Source: Nitrospira sp. CG24B (lineage in GTDB: Bacteria; Nitrospirota; Nitrospiria; Nitrospirales; Nitrospiraceae). From it: a stretch of 64,000 nucleotides of DNA. Each line of letters begins with the position of its first letter. Position 1 is the first letter of the stretch. The translations under genes were made by a program, and so were the position numbers. The notes beneath the pieces were generated by a model. That model worked only from the letters and a program-made list of their open reading frames with translations, had not been told where the DNA came from and made no database searches. Where the stretch lies: contig NEWS02000008.1 of NCBI GenBank assembly GCA_002869845.2, positions 213,828 through 277,827 of the forward strand, written 5' to 3'. Positions 36,096 through 45,351 of the stretch are shown piece by piece.

Positions 36096-36868
36096 CGCAG
36101 CCTCGTTCCAGCGGTATTCATCGGTAGATCAGGATCGAGCGGCAAATCGATCCCTCCTGAGTCCGGTTTTCGCCCGAAAATTCGAGCGCCGAGAATCCCG
36201 ATCTCATACAGCGCCATCAGGGGAACCGCCATCAAAAGCATGGTAAAGAGCGTGGCATCAGGAGTCACGATGGCAGAGACAATGAGACACAACAAAATGG
36301 CATGTTTGCGGTAACGAGCGAACATGTCCGCTGACGCCACTCCAGTCATCGCCACGAGACTCATGACTAAGGGTAGCTCAAACGCACAGCCGAAGATGAG
36401 CAAAAATTTCACGTTAAAATCAATATAGGTGCCAACGCTCAGCTGCGGGGTGATATCACGATCGAGTCCGAAACTCACGAACAGATCGATCACGAGCGGC
36501 AAAATCACGACATTGCAGAAGACCAGCCCTACCGCGAACAGCCCCCCAGCCACCATGAATAGCGGGATGGCCCAACGCTGTTCTTTCTGCAACAGGGCGG
36601 GCTCGATAAACTTCCAACACTGATAAAAAATGACCGGCAAACTGAGAATGAGGGCTGCCAACAACGACACCTTGATCGAAGCGAACAGCGCCTCCGTTGG
36701 GCCATAAAACGCCAGTTGGTTTGAAAAGGGCCGGTTGAGCCATGCCACCATTTCAGCGGAAAAAGAGAAGGTCAGCACCAACGCACCCAAGACCGTCGCA
36801 CCAATGATGATCAGTCGTCTCTTGACGCCTTGGATGTGGGAGGCGAGCGGATGAATGGCCTGTTCCAT
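36092..36868 (-). CDS. tatC: Sec-independent translocase protein TatC
   Basis: A 258-residue inner-membrane protein with six predicted membrane helices. The TatC pattern is clear: HPLASHIQGVKRRL at the N-terminus, WLNRPF, the FYQCWKFIEPAL segment, and FELPL in the fourth helix. TatC binds twin-arginine signal peptides of folded exported proteins. tatA/tatB are not in the window. It overlaps the propeller gene by four bases. Confidence 0.94.
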   Translation of the reverse strand: MEQAIHPLASHIQGVKRRLIIIGATVLGALVLTFSFSAEMVAWLNRPFSNQLAFYGPTEALFASIKVSLLAALILSLPVIFYQCWKFIEPALLQKEQRWAIPLFMVAGGLFAVGLVFCNVVILPLVIDLFVSFGLDRDITPQLSVGTYIDFNVKFLLIFGCAFELPLVMSLVAMTGVASADMFARYRKHAILLCLIVSAIVTPDATLFTMLLMAVPLMALYEIGILGARIFGRKPDSGGIDLPLDPDLPMNTAGTRLR

Positions 36869-36914
36869 ATCGACAGATTCAGCCGCCTGCAGAATCGGTG
36901 GCCGATCAACCTAT

Positions 36915-37154
36915 CTACCGCGCCGGTTCGAGCCTGTGCTCACGGTGGAGACGAATCAGTTCTGCAAGCTTGTCTTTCTTCACCAATTTTTCCTTTTGCA
37001 TCCGCTTTTTCTCGATTTCTTCCGACGGGGTCAAGACATGGCGCTTCTGCAGCTCGTTCAGTTCAAGGTCCAGGCGATGGTGGGACGCTTCGAGTTCCCG
37101 AAATTCGGTGTTGGAGTGGCGAAGTTGTTCAACAATCGCATCTTCCGTCAACAT
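36915..37154 (-). CDS. DUF465/YdcH-type small helical protein
   Basis: A 79-residue, highly charged, all-helical protein with the YdcH pattern (EFRELEASHHRLDLEL, then LTPSEEIEKKRMQKEKLVKKDKL broken by the turn). Function unknown. It has an AGGAGGT ribosome site 6 bases before the ATG, one of the strongest in the window. It lies between rimI and tatC. Confidence 0.85.
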   Translation of the reverse strand: MLTEDAIVEQLRHSNTEFRELEASHHRLDLELNELQKRHVLTPSEEIEKKRMQKEKLVKKDKLAELIRLHREHRLEPAR

Positions 37155-37202
37155 AACGACACCTCCTGGTTAAATTGGCTCTATTGAAGCTGATCCACCT
37201 CC

Positions 37203-37721
37203 CTAAGGTAAAACCTTTGCCAGCTGCTGGCCACTCGATATCACGAGCGGATGCATTTCCATCAGCACGGCATCTTCAATGGGATTCGTGTAGTAACGAG
37301 GGCGATGACCAATCTTGAGAAAACCTAGACGAGCATAGAGAGAACACGCTGGATCGTTCGAGGCTCTGACTTCGAGGACGGCTCGAGTAGCCGCTTGTTC
37401 TAATCCCAGACGAAGGGCTTCGGTGACAAGCGCTTTTCCAACCCCTCTTCTCCGCATCGACTCTCGTACCGCCAAATTCATTAATCGCAGCTCTTCAAAG
37501 ACAATCCAGAAGCAATGGTACCCGATAATCGTGGGTTCAGCCTGTGGTATCGACTCCTCTCGCCGCCTCGCGACAAGAAAATGTGCGAATTGATTGTTCG
37601 TTAACTCAGCCTCGAGCATTTTGCGCGTCCAAGGGGATGAGAAGCAAGCCTCTTCCAAAGCAAGGATGTCCGGTAACATATCCGGTGTCGCTGAGAAAAT
37701 CTGGAATTCAGACATCACCAT
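37203..37721 (-). CDS. rimI: Ribosomal-protein alanine N-acetyltransferase family (RimI-like GNAT)
   Basis: A 172-residue GNAT acetyltransferase. The acetyl-CoA loop is RRRGVGKALV, followed by VLEVRASNDPACSLYARLGF, both typical of RimI. It acetylates N-terminal Ala of S18 in E. coli; the substrate here is inferred. ATG 37721 is used (GTG 37754 would overlap tsaB by 25 bases). tsaB followed by rimI is a widespread gene pair. Confidence 0.87.
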   Translation of the reverse strand: MVMSEFQIFSATPDMLPDILALEEACFSSPWTRKMLEAELTNNQFAHFLVARRREESIPQAEPTIIGYHCFWIVFEELRLMNLAVRESMRRRGVGKALVTEALRLGLEQAATRAVLEVRASNDPACSLYARLGFLKIGHRPRYYTNPIEDAVLMEMHPLVISSGQQLAKVLP

Positions 37722-37729
37722 GTCGCGGC

Positions 37730-38521
37730 TCACATGTCCTGCCGATTCGACCACCGACGCCCACGAGCCAATCGTTCGGCAACTTTAGTTTCAACCCGCT
37801 GCCGGCGCCTCGCAACGGACGACACACCGCCGGACCGTTCGTATTGGATTTCTGCTTCGGTCCGCTGGACATACAGCGGCATCACCACATCTCCGGCAAT
37901 TTCACCGCATCGAAGTCGTTCCAGTCCGATGCGCGCGACGTGAATAGCCGACGGTTTGAAGACGTCCTGTGGCCCCACCCTCACGGTGACCGACGCAGGC
38001 AATGCCGCTCGAATCTCCGATTCCATCGACGACCAGCCGGCCCCGAATACCAACGTAGGTTCGGTGAGACTCTGCGCGAGGGCGCCTGGGGGGCCAACCT
38101 GTTCACCGACAACACGATCAAATCGCCCATCCCCTGTCCAACGGAAAATCGCCCAGTACACTTCCCCACGACGACTGACCAGTATTGGACAGACGGGAAC
38201 GGTTGCCGCTTCCACATTCCTCGCCATGGCTTCCAGTGTCGGGACCAGCATGAGAGGAAGACCAGTGGCTCCACGAAGTCCTAGGCACGTGGCAATACCC
38301 ACTCGGATACCGGTAAACGAGCCTGGCCCGATCGAACAGGCAAGACCACTCAGATCGCCAAGCCGCAATCCGGATTGAGAGAACAATTGATCGATCGTGG
38401 GCAAAAGGAGGGAACCCTGCGCACCACCGGCCTCTTGCTCATGCATCGCGACAATGCGGTCATCTTCAAGAATCGCGACACTCTGCCACGTCGTGGCTGT
38501 TTCAACCGCAAGGATTTTCAT
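37730..38521 (-). CDS. tsaB: tRNA threonylcarbamoyladenosine biosynthesis protein TsaB
   Basis: A 263-residue ASKHA-fold protein beginning MKILAVETAT, with SIGPGSFTGIRVG (about 64-76), the TsaB hallmark. It forms the TsaB-TsaD-TsaE complex for t6A tRNA modification; TsaD is encoded at 26171-27292. A basic C-terminal tail (RRRQRVETKVAERLARGRR) of about 30 residues is unusual. It is 6 bases downstream of the lipoprotein gene. Confidence 0.92.
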   Translation of the reverse strand: MKILAVETATTWQSVAILEDDRIVAMHEQEAGGAQGSLLLPTIDQLFSQSGLRLGDLSGLACSIGPGSFTGIRVGIATCLGLRGATGLPLMLVPTLEAMARNVEAATVPVCPILVSRRGEVYWAIFRWTGDGRFDRVVGEQVGPPGALAQSLTEPTLVFGAGWSSMESEIRAALPASVTVRVGPQDVFKPSAIHVARIGLERLRCGEIAGDVVMPLYVQRTEAEIQYERSGGVSSVARRRQRVETKVAERLARGRRWSNRQDM

Positions 38522-38527
38522 CGACGA

Positions 38528-39352
38528 TTATGAGATCTGACCTAGGTCTTCCGCCCGTATCGCGTGATTGTGATGCATCTCGTGGAAGATGACTTGCACG
38601 GAGCCTTGTCCTCGACCATCTTCGAGAGAAATCTTGAACGGGCGAAATAGCCGAACATCCTGATCGCCCATGGCCTGTGCTGGAATACTTTTCAACTCCT
38701 CGAGCGGCCTAAAATCGTCATACTGAATCGTCGCCTCAACCTCCCCACTCGACCCAAGCCACTCTTCCTGTACCACGAGCAATCGGCGGTCAAACCAGAG
38801 ACGGTGGATCGGCGAACGCGATGGGCTCATTCCCCCGGTTGCTGGCGCATAGACGTCGAGACGATATCGACCTCGGTCTTCAACGACCTTCACCATTTCA
38901 TCCCCGGCAATGGCGTTTGTCCCCAACACGCCACCGACCGCCCAGACACTCAGCTGAGAGAATCGAGCCAATTTTCCTGCACCTTTCATCTCGGACTGGT
39001 GCCCAGTATAGGTCTTTCCCTCCAGCGGCAAGCGGAGCCTGTACAGATCATCCGCTTGAGCAAAGTCGAACAGCTCGCTTCCAAGAGCAGTAAACCCTCT
39101 CAGCCGCAACGCATTCGGACGACGGTAGTAGACCGTACCCTCTATTCGTGAGGCAATGGGGATGAGTCCACCCCGCACTTTCGCGCTGAACAATCCCTTT
39201 AGGGATTGGATGGCCGCTTCACGATGACGCAAAAGAGCCGTCAACTCCTGCGCCGTCACCTGCCTGAGCGGTGTTTCTTCTTTTGGTGTGATGAGAGTAC
39301 AACCAGCCAATATGAAGATCGCGATGCACACGCCAATAAAGTGCGCGAGCAT
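38528..39352 (-). CDS. LolA/LolB-fold-like outer-membrane lipoprotein (DUF4292-like)
   Basis: A 274-residue lipoprotein: a hydrophobic signal ending in a lipobox (IFILAGC), then a half-barrel-like domain (LFSAKVRGGLIPIASRIEGTVYYRRPN, broken by a turn, with RLRGFTALG). This recalls the LolB/DUF4292 group that binds lipids or lipoproteins. ATG 39352 is chosen because the signal begins there; the longer form from 39400 overlaps radA. It lies between radA and tsaB. Exact role unknown. Confidence 0.7.
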   Translation of the reverse strand: MLAHFIGVCIAIFILAGCTLITPKEETPLRQVTAQELTALLRHREAAIQSLKGLFSAKVRGGLIPIASRIEGTVYYRRPNALRLRGFTALGSELFDFAQADDLYRLRLPLEGKTYTGHQSEMKGAGKLARFSQLSVWAVGGVLGTNAIAGDEMVKVVEDRGRYRLDVYAPATGGMSPSRSPIHRLWFDRRLLVVQEEWLGSSGEVEATIQYDDFRPLEELKSIPAQAMGDQDVRLFRPFKISLEDGRGQGSVQVIFHEMHHNHAIRAEDLGQIS

Positions 39353-39383
39353 CGAGCCTTGTCTGCCGCTTGCTTCCCTCTTT

Positions 39384-40745
39384 CTACGCCAACACCACAT
39401 CCAAGGCCTCTCGCACTTCTTGAATGCCGATCAGCTCCATGCCATCGATGGGATCGAGCTTCGCCAGATTTCGTTCAGGCAGAATGCACCGCTTGAACCC
39501 CATCTTCGCGGCCTCACGAATACGCAGTTCAGCCTGACTGACGGCACGTACCTCTCCACCCAAACCGACCTCCCCCAACAGTAACGTCCCCGGCTCGACA
39601 GGCCTTTCCCGTAAACTCGATGTGACAGCGGCTACGATCCCCAAGTCAATCGCCGGTTCGTCGACATGCATCCCTCCCACGATATTCACATACACATCCT
39701 GTCCGGAAAGATGCACCCCCAGCCGTTTCTCCATGACAGCGAGCAACAATGATACTCGATTGACCTCCACCCCGTTCGCCATTCGCTTGGGCATAGCATA
39801 GGTGGTTGAGGAAACCAACGCTTGCAGTTCAACCAGTATTGGCCTCGTCCCTTCGAGGCTCGACACCACCACCGATCCGGTACTCCGTTGAGGACGTTCC
39901 GCCAGAAACAATTCCGATGGATTATTCACCTCTTCGAGCCCGACATCCTTCATTTCGAAGACCCCGATTTCATTGGTCGATCCAAAACGATTCTTGACGG
40001 CGCGGAGAATCCGGTAGCTGTGCCCCTTATCTCCTTCAAAGTACAACACTGTATCGACGATATGTTCCAGCAACCGTGGCCCTGCAATCGCGCCCTCTTT
40101 CGTGACATGCCCAATGATGAAGACCGGCACACCAGCCCGCTTGGCAAACCACATGAGCTGTCCAGCCACTTCCTGAACTTGGCTGATGCTACCGGGAGCG
40201 GAGGTAATTTGTTCCGTATACACCGTTTGGATCGAATCGACCACCACGGCAGCCGGCTCAATTTCCTGCACCGTTTTCAGAATCTGCTCAAGGGAGGTTT
40301 CGGCCAAGATCAGCAGATGTGGATGTTCAATACCCAGCCGTTGCCCACGCATCTTAATCTGCCGGGGAGACTCTTCTCCGGAAACGTACAGAACCGGCGC
40401 TGCCTTTGTCGCTAACCGTGGCAAGGCTTGCAAGAGCAGCGTTGTCTTGCCAATTCCAGGATCGCCTCCGATCAAAATTACCGAGCCCGGAATGACTCCA
40501 CCTCCCAGGACTCGATCGAATTCACCAATACCGGTGAGCCGACGATCCTCTCCCACGACTTCGATGTCGCCGATGGGCGTGGCCTTGGGCTGAGCTGTCT
40601 TCATCGCAACAGGACGACCCTTTCCTGTCGCCGCTTGCCGCTCCTCTTTCATCGTATTCCAGCCGCCGCAGTCAGGACAGCGGCCGAGCCACCGTGGCGC
40701 CTGATGTCCACAGGTTTGGCAAGAAAAGACAATCTTGGATTTCAA
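39384..40745 (-). CDS. radA: DNA repair protein RadA
   Basis: A 453-residue RecA-like protein that promotes branch migration in recombination. It has the N-terminal zinc finger Cys9, Cys12, Cys23, Cys26, Walker A GGDPGIGKT (93-101), the RadA-specific KNRFGSTNEIG motif and a C-terminal Lon-protease-like domain. The start is TTG 40745 with GAGG 6 bases before it. It heads a minus-strand gene run. Confidence 0.95.
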   Translation of the reverse strand: MKSKIVFSCQTCGHQAPRWLGRCPDCGGWNTMKEERQAATGKGRPVAMKTAQPKATPIGDIEVVGEDRRLTGIGEFDRVLGGGVIPGSVILIGGDPGIGKTTLLLQALPRLATKAAPVLYVSGEESPRQIKMRGQRLGIEHPHLLILAETSLEQILKTVQEIEPAAVVVDSIQTVYTEQITSAPGSISQVQEVAGQLMWFAKRAGVPVFIIGHVTKEGAIAGPRLLEHIVDTVLYFEGDKGHSYRILRAVKNRFGSTNEIGVFEMKDVGLEEVNNPSELFLAERPQRSTGSVVVSSLEGTRPILVELQALVSSTTYAMPKRMANGVEVNRVSLLLAVMEKRLGVHLSGQDVYVNIVGGMHVDEPAIDLGIVAAVTSSLRERPVEPGTLLLGEVGLGGEVRAVSQAELRIREAAKMGFKRCILPERNLAKLDPIDGMELIGIQEVREALDVVLA

Positions 40746-40876
40746 AAATGGCCTCGTGGAGGAGGACGATAATGAAGGCCTATCTTAATGGATGCAGGGA
40801 GGGAATAAAAGCTGGGAGTAGATACTGGAATACAATGTGAGATGACTAAAGATCGCCCATCTCAAAAACTTTGACC

Positions 40877-40906
40877 TTGACGAGCCTTTACGACTTACCC
40901 TATTGT
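40877..40906 (+). promoter_or_regulatory. Possible promoter for the Rrf2-TauE pair
   Basis: TTGACG (40877-40882), 18-base spacer, TATTGT (40901-40906). The region between it and the ATG at 40936 (TTGTAGCTATTGTTGATAA) is AT-rich and could hold a self-regulatory operator, but no clear palindrome stands out. Confidence 0.35.
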
Positions 40907-40935
40907 AGCTATTGTTGATAAACTAACTCCAGATT

Positions 40936-41370
40936 ATGAAACTCTCAAAAAAAAGTGAATACGGTCTCCGGGCATTGCTTGAACTCGCGCTGGTCCACGG
41001 AAAGACAACGCTGCAGCGCCGCGACATTGCCGATCGCCAGCACATCCCCGTTGAATTCTTGGAGCAGATTCTTCTCACACTCAAACGAGCTGGGCTGGTC
41101 TCCAGCCGACGTGGAGTAAATGGAGGATATGACCTGATTAAACAGCCGAACGAGATCACGCTCGGTCAAGTCATACGCATCCTCGATGGTCCGCTGGCGC
41201 CGATCAGCTGCGTCAGCAAGACGGCCTACCAAAAATGCAACGACTGTCCCTATACGAACAAGCCGCGTTGTCCCGTACAGCAGGTAATGGGCAAAGTCCG
41301 CGATGCGATTGCTGGGGTCCTCGATCACTATTCACTCGCCGACTTTGCTGCCGGCCATCCCAAAGGCTAA
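40936..41370 (+). CDS. Rrf2 family transcriptional regulator with four cysteines
   Basis: A 144-residue winged-helix regulator: MKLSKKSEYGLRALLELAL, IPVEFLEQIL, SSRRGVNGGY. Cysteines at 92, 101, 104 and 112 lie in the cofactor-binding loop, compared with three in IscR/NsrR, so it could bind an Fe-S cluster or zinc. No ligand can be stated from sequence. It is 6 bases upstream of a TauE-type permease, suggesting it controls sulphur-compound transport. Confidence 0.88.
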   Translation: MKLSKKSEYGLRALLELALVHGKTTLQRRDIADRQHIPVEFLEQILLTLKRAGLVSSRRGVNGGYDLIKQPNEITLGQVIRILDGPLAPISCVSKTAYQKCNDCPYTNKPRCPVQQVMGKVRDAIAGVLDHYSLADFAAGHPKG

Positions 41371-41376
41371 TCCCTG

Positions 41377-42225
41377 ATGGACACAATCGTTCTTGTCCTC
41401 ATTACATTTGTCGCCGCCACAGTGAACGGCGCGCTAGGGTACGGTTTCTCCTCCATCACGGTTCCGGTCGCCCTCTTGTTTTTCACCAATCGCATTTTGA
41501 ACCCAGCCCTCGTACTTATCGAACTTGTCATCAACGCGTATGTTCTCTTCATCAATCGAAAGAGCATCCCCAATGTCTTCTGGCGCGTCGCTCCAATTCT
41601 TGTCGGTCTGGCGGTCGGAGTGGGTATTGGCAGCTATCTACTCTTTTTGGTGCAGCCAGCATGGATCAAGTTCGTCACCTATCTTTTTCTGCTGCCCTTG
41701 ATTCTTCTCCAGGCAGCGGGCATTCGGAAACCAATTCGCGCTGAAAAAGTGATCGGCGTACCATTTGGGATGGGACTCGGCACCCTCTATTCACTCACGA
41801 CGATTTCCGGCCCCCCCTTGGCTCTCCTCTTTAACAATCAAGGCTATCCAAAACAAGACTTCCGTGCGGCATTAGGGATCATTCGCCTGACAGAGTCTTC
41901 ACTCACAGCCATCGCTTACGGGTTTATCGGTTTCTACAGCGCCGGTAGCATGGAAATTATTCCCTATATCGTTCCCAGCGTCCTCATCGGCATTCCACTC
42001 GGAACGTATCTCATTCGCTTGATGGACCCTGAGACATTCCGGCGCATTTGCATGGCGTTCGATGCGCTGATAGTAGGATTCGGTCTGTCTCGAGTGTTAG
42101 TTGAGTTAAATCTTGCCTCCACCCTCACAACCTACAGCATCTTGTCGATCGTAGTCCTGATAAACGGCTACTTGCTGTTTCGATTTTTCCGAGATCGCCC
42201 AGATCCTCAACAGATCCCTTCTTGA
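41377..42225 (+). CDS. TauE/SafE-type sulphite exporter family permease
   Basis: A 282-residue membrane protein with about eight hydrophobic helices. The paired TauE pattern is present: AATVNGALGYGFSS at the start of the first half and TTISGPPLALLFNNQG in the second. These transport sulphite, sulphoacetate or related anions. Co-transcribed with the Rrf2 regulator 6 bases upstream. Substrate is not defined by sequence. Confidence 0.85.
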   Translation: MDTIVLVLITFVAATVNGALGYGFSSITVPVALLFFTNRILNPALVLIELVINAYVLFINRKSIPNVFWRVAPILVGLAVGVGIGSYLLFLVQPAWIKFVTYLFLLPLILLQAAGIRKPIRAEKVIGVPFGMGLGTLYSLTTISGPPLALLFNNQGYPKQDFRAALGIIRLTESSLTAIAYGFIGFYSAGSMEIIPYIVPSVLIGIPLGTYLIRLMDPETFRRICMAFDALIVGFGLSRVLVELNLASTLTTYSILSIVVLINGYLLFRFFRDRPDPQQIPS

Positions 42226-42481
42226 TATCTCCCGTTAGTCTTTGGTCATAAGTAGTCGGTGACTGGAAAGCCTGCCTGGCTATGACTGTTGTAGGTACTT
42301 GAAGGTTGAACCATTCACACCTAGCATTTTCTATTGTTCGAAAAATTATATAACTTCTTTATTAGTAATGGCTTGCATGATCAATCGTACAGGCACGACA
42401 GTTGCTTAATGCCAGGGTGTTGTCCCTAGCCTACTGAAGCCAGCTAGCTATATCGCACTTCACGAGAGAGGAGTATTTCAT

Positions 42482-43096
42482 ATGCTAAGACCGAAACCTT
42501 CGATCATTTCGGCTCTCCGAAATCTCACTATCACATTGGTCTCCTTGTTAGTTTTGAGCACCATCGTCCTCCCGCTTGCCGGGTGTAGCGACAGCGGACA
42601 GGGTGGACCGAATATTTCCTCTCTCTCTACACCGACGGACACTCAACTGAGTGAGAACACAGAGACCGACACTACCTCTACTGAAACCGCTGCAAATGAA
42701 CAGGACGATCCGACGATTTCTGAAGCACTTACAGAACTAGAACCTTTCCCGAGTGAGGTTGCAGAGGCAGATCCTGAATCTCTTGTGGCAGGCCCTGAGG
42801 AAGAAACCGTACCCTTCACTCCAACCGAGGCCACCGCGCGGTTGACCTGGGCTGTAAACCCTGATCCCACAGTAACCGGTTACCGTGTCTATTACGGGAA
42901 GGAATCTTCCGGAGAACCAGGCTCATGCTCCTACGAGACAAGCCAATCAGTCGAGGCTCCACCAGCTATTATCAGTGGGCTTGAACCTAATACGCCCTAT
43001 TTCTTTGCCATCAGTGCCTTTGGAGGCGAAGAAGGCGAAGCAGAAAGTCCCTGCTCAAATGAAGTCCTCATGATTTCATCCCCAGCCCAAGGCTAA
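42482..43096 (+). CDS. Fibronectin type III lipoprotein
   Basis: A 204-residue secreted protein. The N-terminal signal with lipobox (VLPLAGC) is followed by a Thr/Glu/Asp-rich disordered linker (about 40-115). A fibronectin type III-like domain comes next (ATARLTWAVNPD, TGYRVYYG, ISGLEPNTPYFFAISA), with two extra cysteines (near residues 156 and 195) that may form a disulphide. Likely anchored on the outer membrane and facing out. AGAGGAG lies 8 bases before the ATG. A terminator follows. Confidence 0.8.
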   Translation: MLRPKPSIISALRNLTITLVSLLVLSTIVLPLAGCSDSGQGGPNISSLSTPTDTQLSENTETDTTSTETAANEQDDPTISEALTELEPFPSEVAEADPESLVAGPEEETVPFTPTEATARLTWAVNPDPTVTGYRVYYGKESSGEPGSCSYETSQSVEAPPAIISGLEPNTPYFFAISAFGGEEGEAESPCSNEVLMISSPAQG

Positions 43097-43127
43097 ACAC
43101 ACCGCTCACTGAGTCATCACTGTTTCA

Positions 43128-43157
43128 GCGCTCCCCTGGATCTTGCCTGGGGAGCGC
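43128..43157 (+). terminator. Rho-independent-type hairpin after the fibronectin lipoprotein gene
   Basis: A perfect 9-base stem GCGCTCCCC / GGGGAGCGC with a 12-base loop, followed by an AT-rich but not T-only tail. It separates the lipoprotein gene from transketolase. Confidence 0.6.
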
Positions 43158-43272
43158 ATCTCTTCATTGACCTCTACTCGCTGATTTGTTAGCCTCACGC
43201 CCTAGCAACTTCTGCAGAAGTGTACAACCAACACCTACGCGCGTTGTGATCTCTATCCTGAAAGGATCGTCC

Positions 43273-45138
43273 ATGGCCGGTTTAGCTGCTTCGCCTGAAT
43301 TACTCAACGCCTTACACAACAAGGCAACCCAACTCCGCATCAACAGTGTGCGGGCCACCAGTGAGGCTGGCAGCGGCCACCCTTCGAGCTGTGCTTCAGC
43401 TGCCGATATCGTGGCCGCCTTGTTTTTCTCCGTCATGCGCTACGATCCTCAGAATCCTAAGGCACTCAACAGCGATCGCTTCATCCTCTCGAAAGGACAT
43501 GCGGCTCCACTCCTCTATGCCGCGTGGGCTGAAGCCGGGCTCTTTCCAACAAGCGATCTCTTAAAGTTGCGTACCTTAACGTCTAACCTCGAAGGACATC
43601 CCACACCCCGCTTGCCATTTGTTGATATGGCCACAGGCTCACTGGGGCAAGGACTTTCGGTTGGGGTTGGTATTGCCTTGAATGCCAAGTTCGTCGACAA
43701 GCTGGATCACCGCACCTATGTGTTGATGGGAGACGGTGAATCGGTCGAAGGCTCAGTGTGGGAAGCGGCCGAGGTCGGACGGCAACACGGGTTAGATAAT
43801 CTCTGCGCCATTGTCGATATCAACAGGCTCGGCCAGAGCGATCCCACGATGTTGCAACACGATATGGACGCCTACCGTTCCCGCTGGGCCGGATTCGGTT
43901 GGCATGCGATTGTTGTGAATGGTCATGATCTCTCAGCGCTTCTGAGGGCCTTCGATGAGGCCGCTCGCACCACAGGACGACCCACCGTGTTACTCGCCCA
44001 AACATACAAGGGCAAAGGCATTTCGTTCATGGAAGACCGAGCAGACTGGCACGGTAAACCGCTGAAGAAAGGCGAGGAGACCCAGAAGGCGATCGACGAG
44101 CTCACCAAACAATTGAGCCCGAACGGTGCCGCCGTTCAGATCCACACACCTTCCGCTCCAAGCGCCGCTCACGGCACCATCGGCACGATCCCGCCACCGC
44201 CTTACAAAATCGGCGATGCCGTTGCCACACGTGAGGCCTTTGGTGCCGCCCTGGAAGCCTTAGGATCGTCCAACCCCTTAGTCGTTGCGCTGGATGCTGA
44301 CGTCAAAAACTCGACCTATACGGACAAGTTCGGCAAGAAATTCCCCAATCGGTTTTTCGAGAATTTCATTGCAGAACAGAACATGGTCGGAGCCGCTGCC
44401 GGTCTGGCTGCGTGCGGCAAGATCCCTTTTGCCGCCACCTTTGCCTGCTTTTTCAGCCGTGCGTACGATTTCATTCGCATGGCCGCCATCAGCGGCTCAA
44501 ATATCAAACTCGTCGGCACACACGTCGGCGTGAGCATCGGTGAAGACGGCCCGTCACAAATGGGACTTGAAGACATCGCGATGATGGCTGTGCAACCGAA
44601 CGTGACCGTGCTCTATCCCTCGGATGGTAACTCGACCTATCGCTTGCTCGAAGCTGCCGCGCAGCACAAAGGGATGGTCTATGTCCGTGCGGGAAGACCA
44701 AAGACCCCGGTGATTTATGGACAGGATGAACGATTCCACATCGGCGGCAGCAAAATCATCCGGGAGAGCACATCAGATATCCTCACCATTGTAGCCGCAG
44801 GCGTCACGCTGTTTGAAGCGCTGAAAGCCCATGATCAACTTAAAGCAGCCGGGATCGCCGTCCGTGTGATCGATCTCTATAGTATCGCGCCCATCGACCG
44901 GACAACCTTGGTAGAGAGTGGACGCGCAACTCAACGCCGAATCCTGACGGTAGAAGATCACTATGCCCATGGAGGCCTTGGAGATGCGGTCCTCAGCGCG
45001 GTCAGCACCGAAGGCATCGCTGTCCACAAACTCGCCGTTCGAGAAATTCCCCATAGTGGCAAACCAGAAGAGCTCGTGGATCACTATGGGATCGGCGTAC
45101 GATCCATTGTCGAGGCAGCGAAGCAGATCATCAAGTAA
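43273..45138 (+). CDS. tkt: Transketolase
   Basis: A 621-residue thiamine-diphosphate enzyme of the pentose phosphate pathway. Seen are the substrate motif SEAGSGHPSS, the ThDP motif MGDGESVEGSVWEA to DINRLGQS, and the central pyrimidine-binding domain with FENFIAEQNMVGAAAGLA. ATG 43273 is chosen (AAAGGA 6 bases upstream); the longer open frame from 43186 adds unrelated residues. The compact length matches the mammalian-type/archaeal-like short transketolases more than E. coli TktA (663). Confidence 0.92.
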   Translation: MAGLAASPELLNALHNKATQLRINSVRATSEAGSGHPSSCASAADIVAALFFSVMRYDPQNPKALNSDRFILSKGHAAPLLYAAWAEAGLFPTSDLLKLRTLTSNLEGHPTPRLPFVDMATGSLGQGLSVGVGIALNAKFVDKLDHRTYVLMGDGESVEGSVWEAAEVGRQHGLDNLCAIVDINRLGQSDPTMLQHDMDAYRSRWAGFGWHAIVVNGHDLSALLRAFDEAARTTGRPTVLLAQTYKGKGISFMEDRADWHGKPLKKGEETQKAIDELTKQLSPNGAAVQIHTPSAPSAAHGTIGTIPPPPYKIGDAVATREAFGAALEALGSSNPLVVALDADVKNSTYTDKFGKKFPNRFFENFIAEQNMVGAAAGLAACGKIPFAATFACFFSRAYDFIRMAAISGSNIKLVGTHVGVSIGEDGPSQMGLEDIAMMAVQPNVTVLYPSDGNSTYRLLEAAAQHKGMVYVRAGRPKTPVIYGQDERFHIGGSKIIRESTSDILTIVAAGVTLFEALKAHDQLKAAGIAVRVIDLYSIAPIDRTTLVESGRATQRRILTVEDHYAHGGLGDAVLSAVSTEGIAVHKLAVREIPHSGKPEELVDHYGIGVRSIVEAAKQIIK

Positions 45139-45351
45139 CCGGTCTTCCAGAACGAGCGACCATGATTTATTGGAGCGAGTTCAATACCGACATTAAGAGG
45201 CTGTTGTCAGAGCAGCAAATTTGGCAAGTCCAAGTCATTGCCTATCAGCACATGTACTTGCACGACGGAAGCGGTCCGAGCATTCGGGCTACAAGCCATC
45301 ATCCGATTCTCATCCGACAGACGAAGGGCAAACAACAATCCCCTGGATCTA

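Noticed and set aside
36092-36868. Full Tat export operon
   Set aside because: tatC is present but tatA and tatB are not seen in the window.
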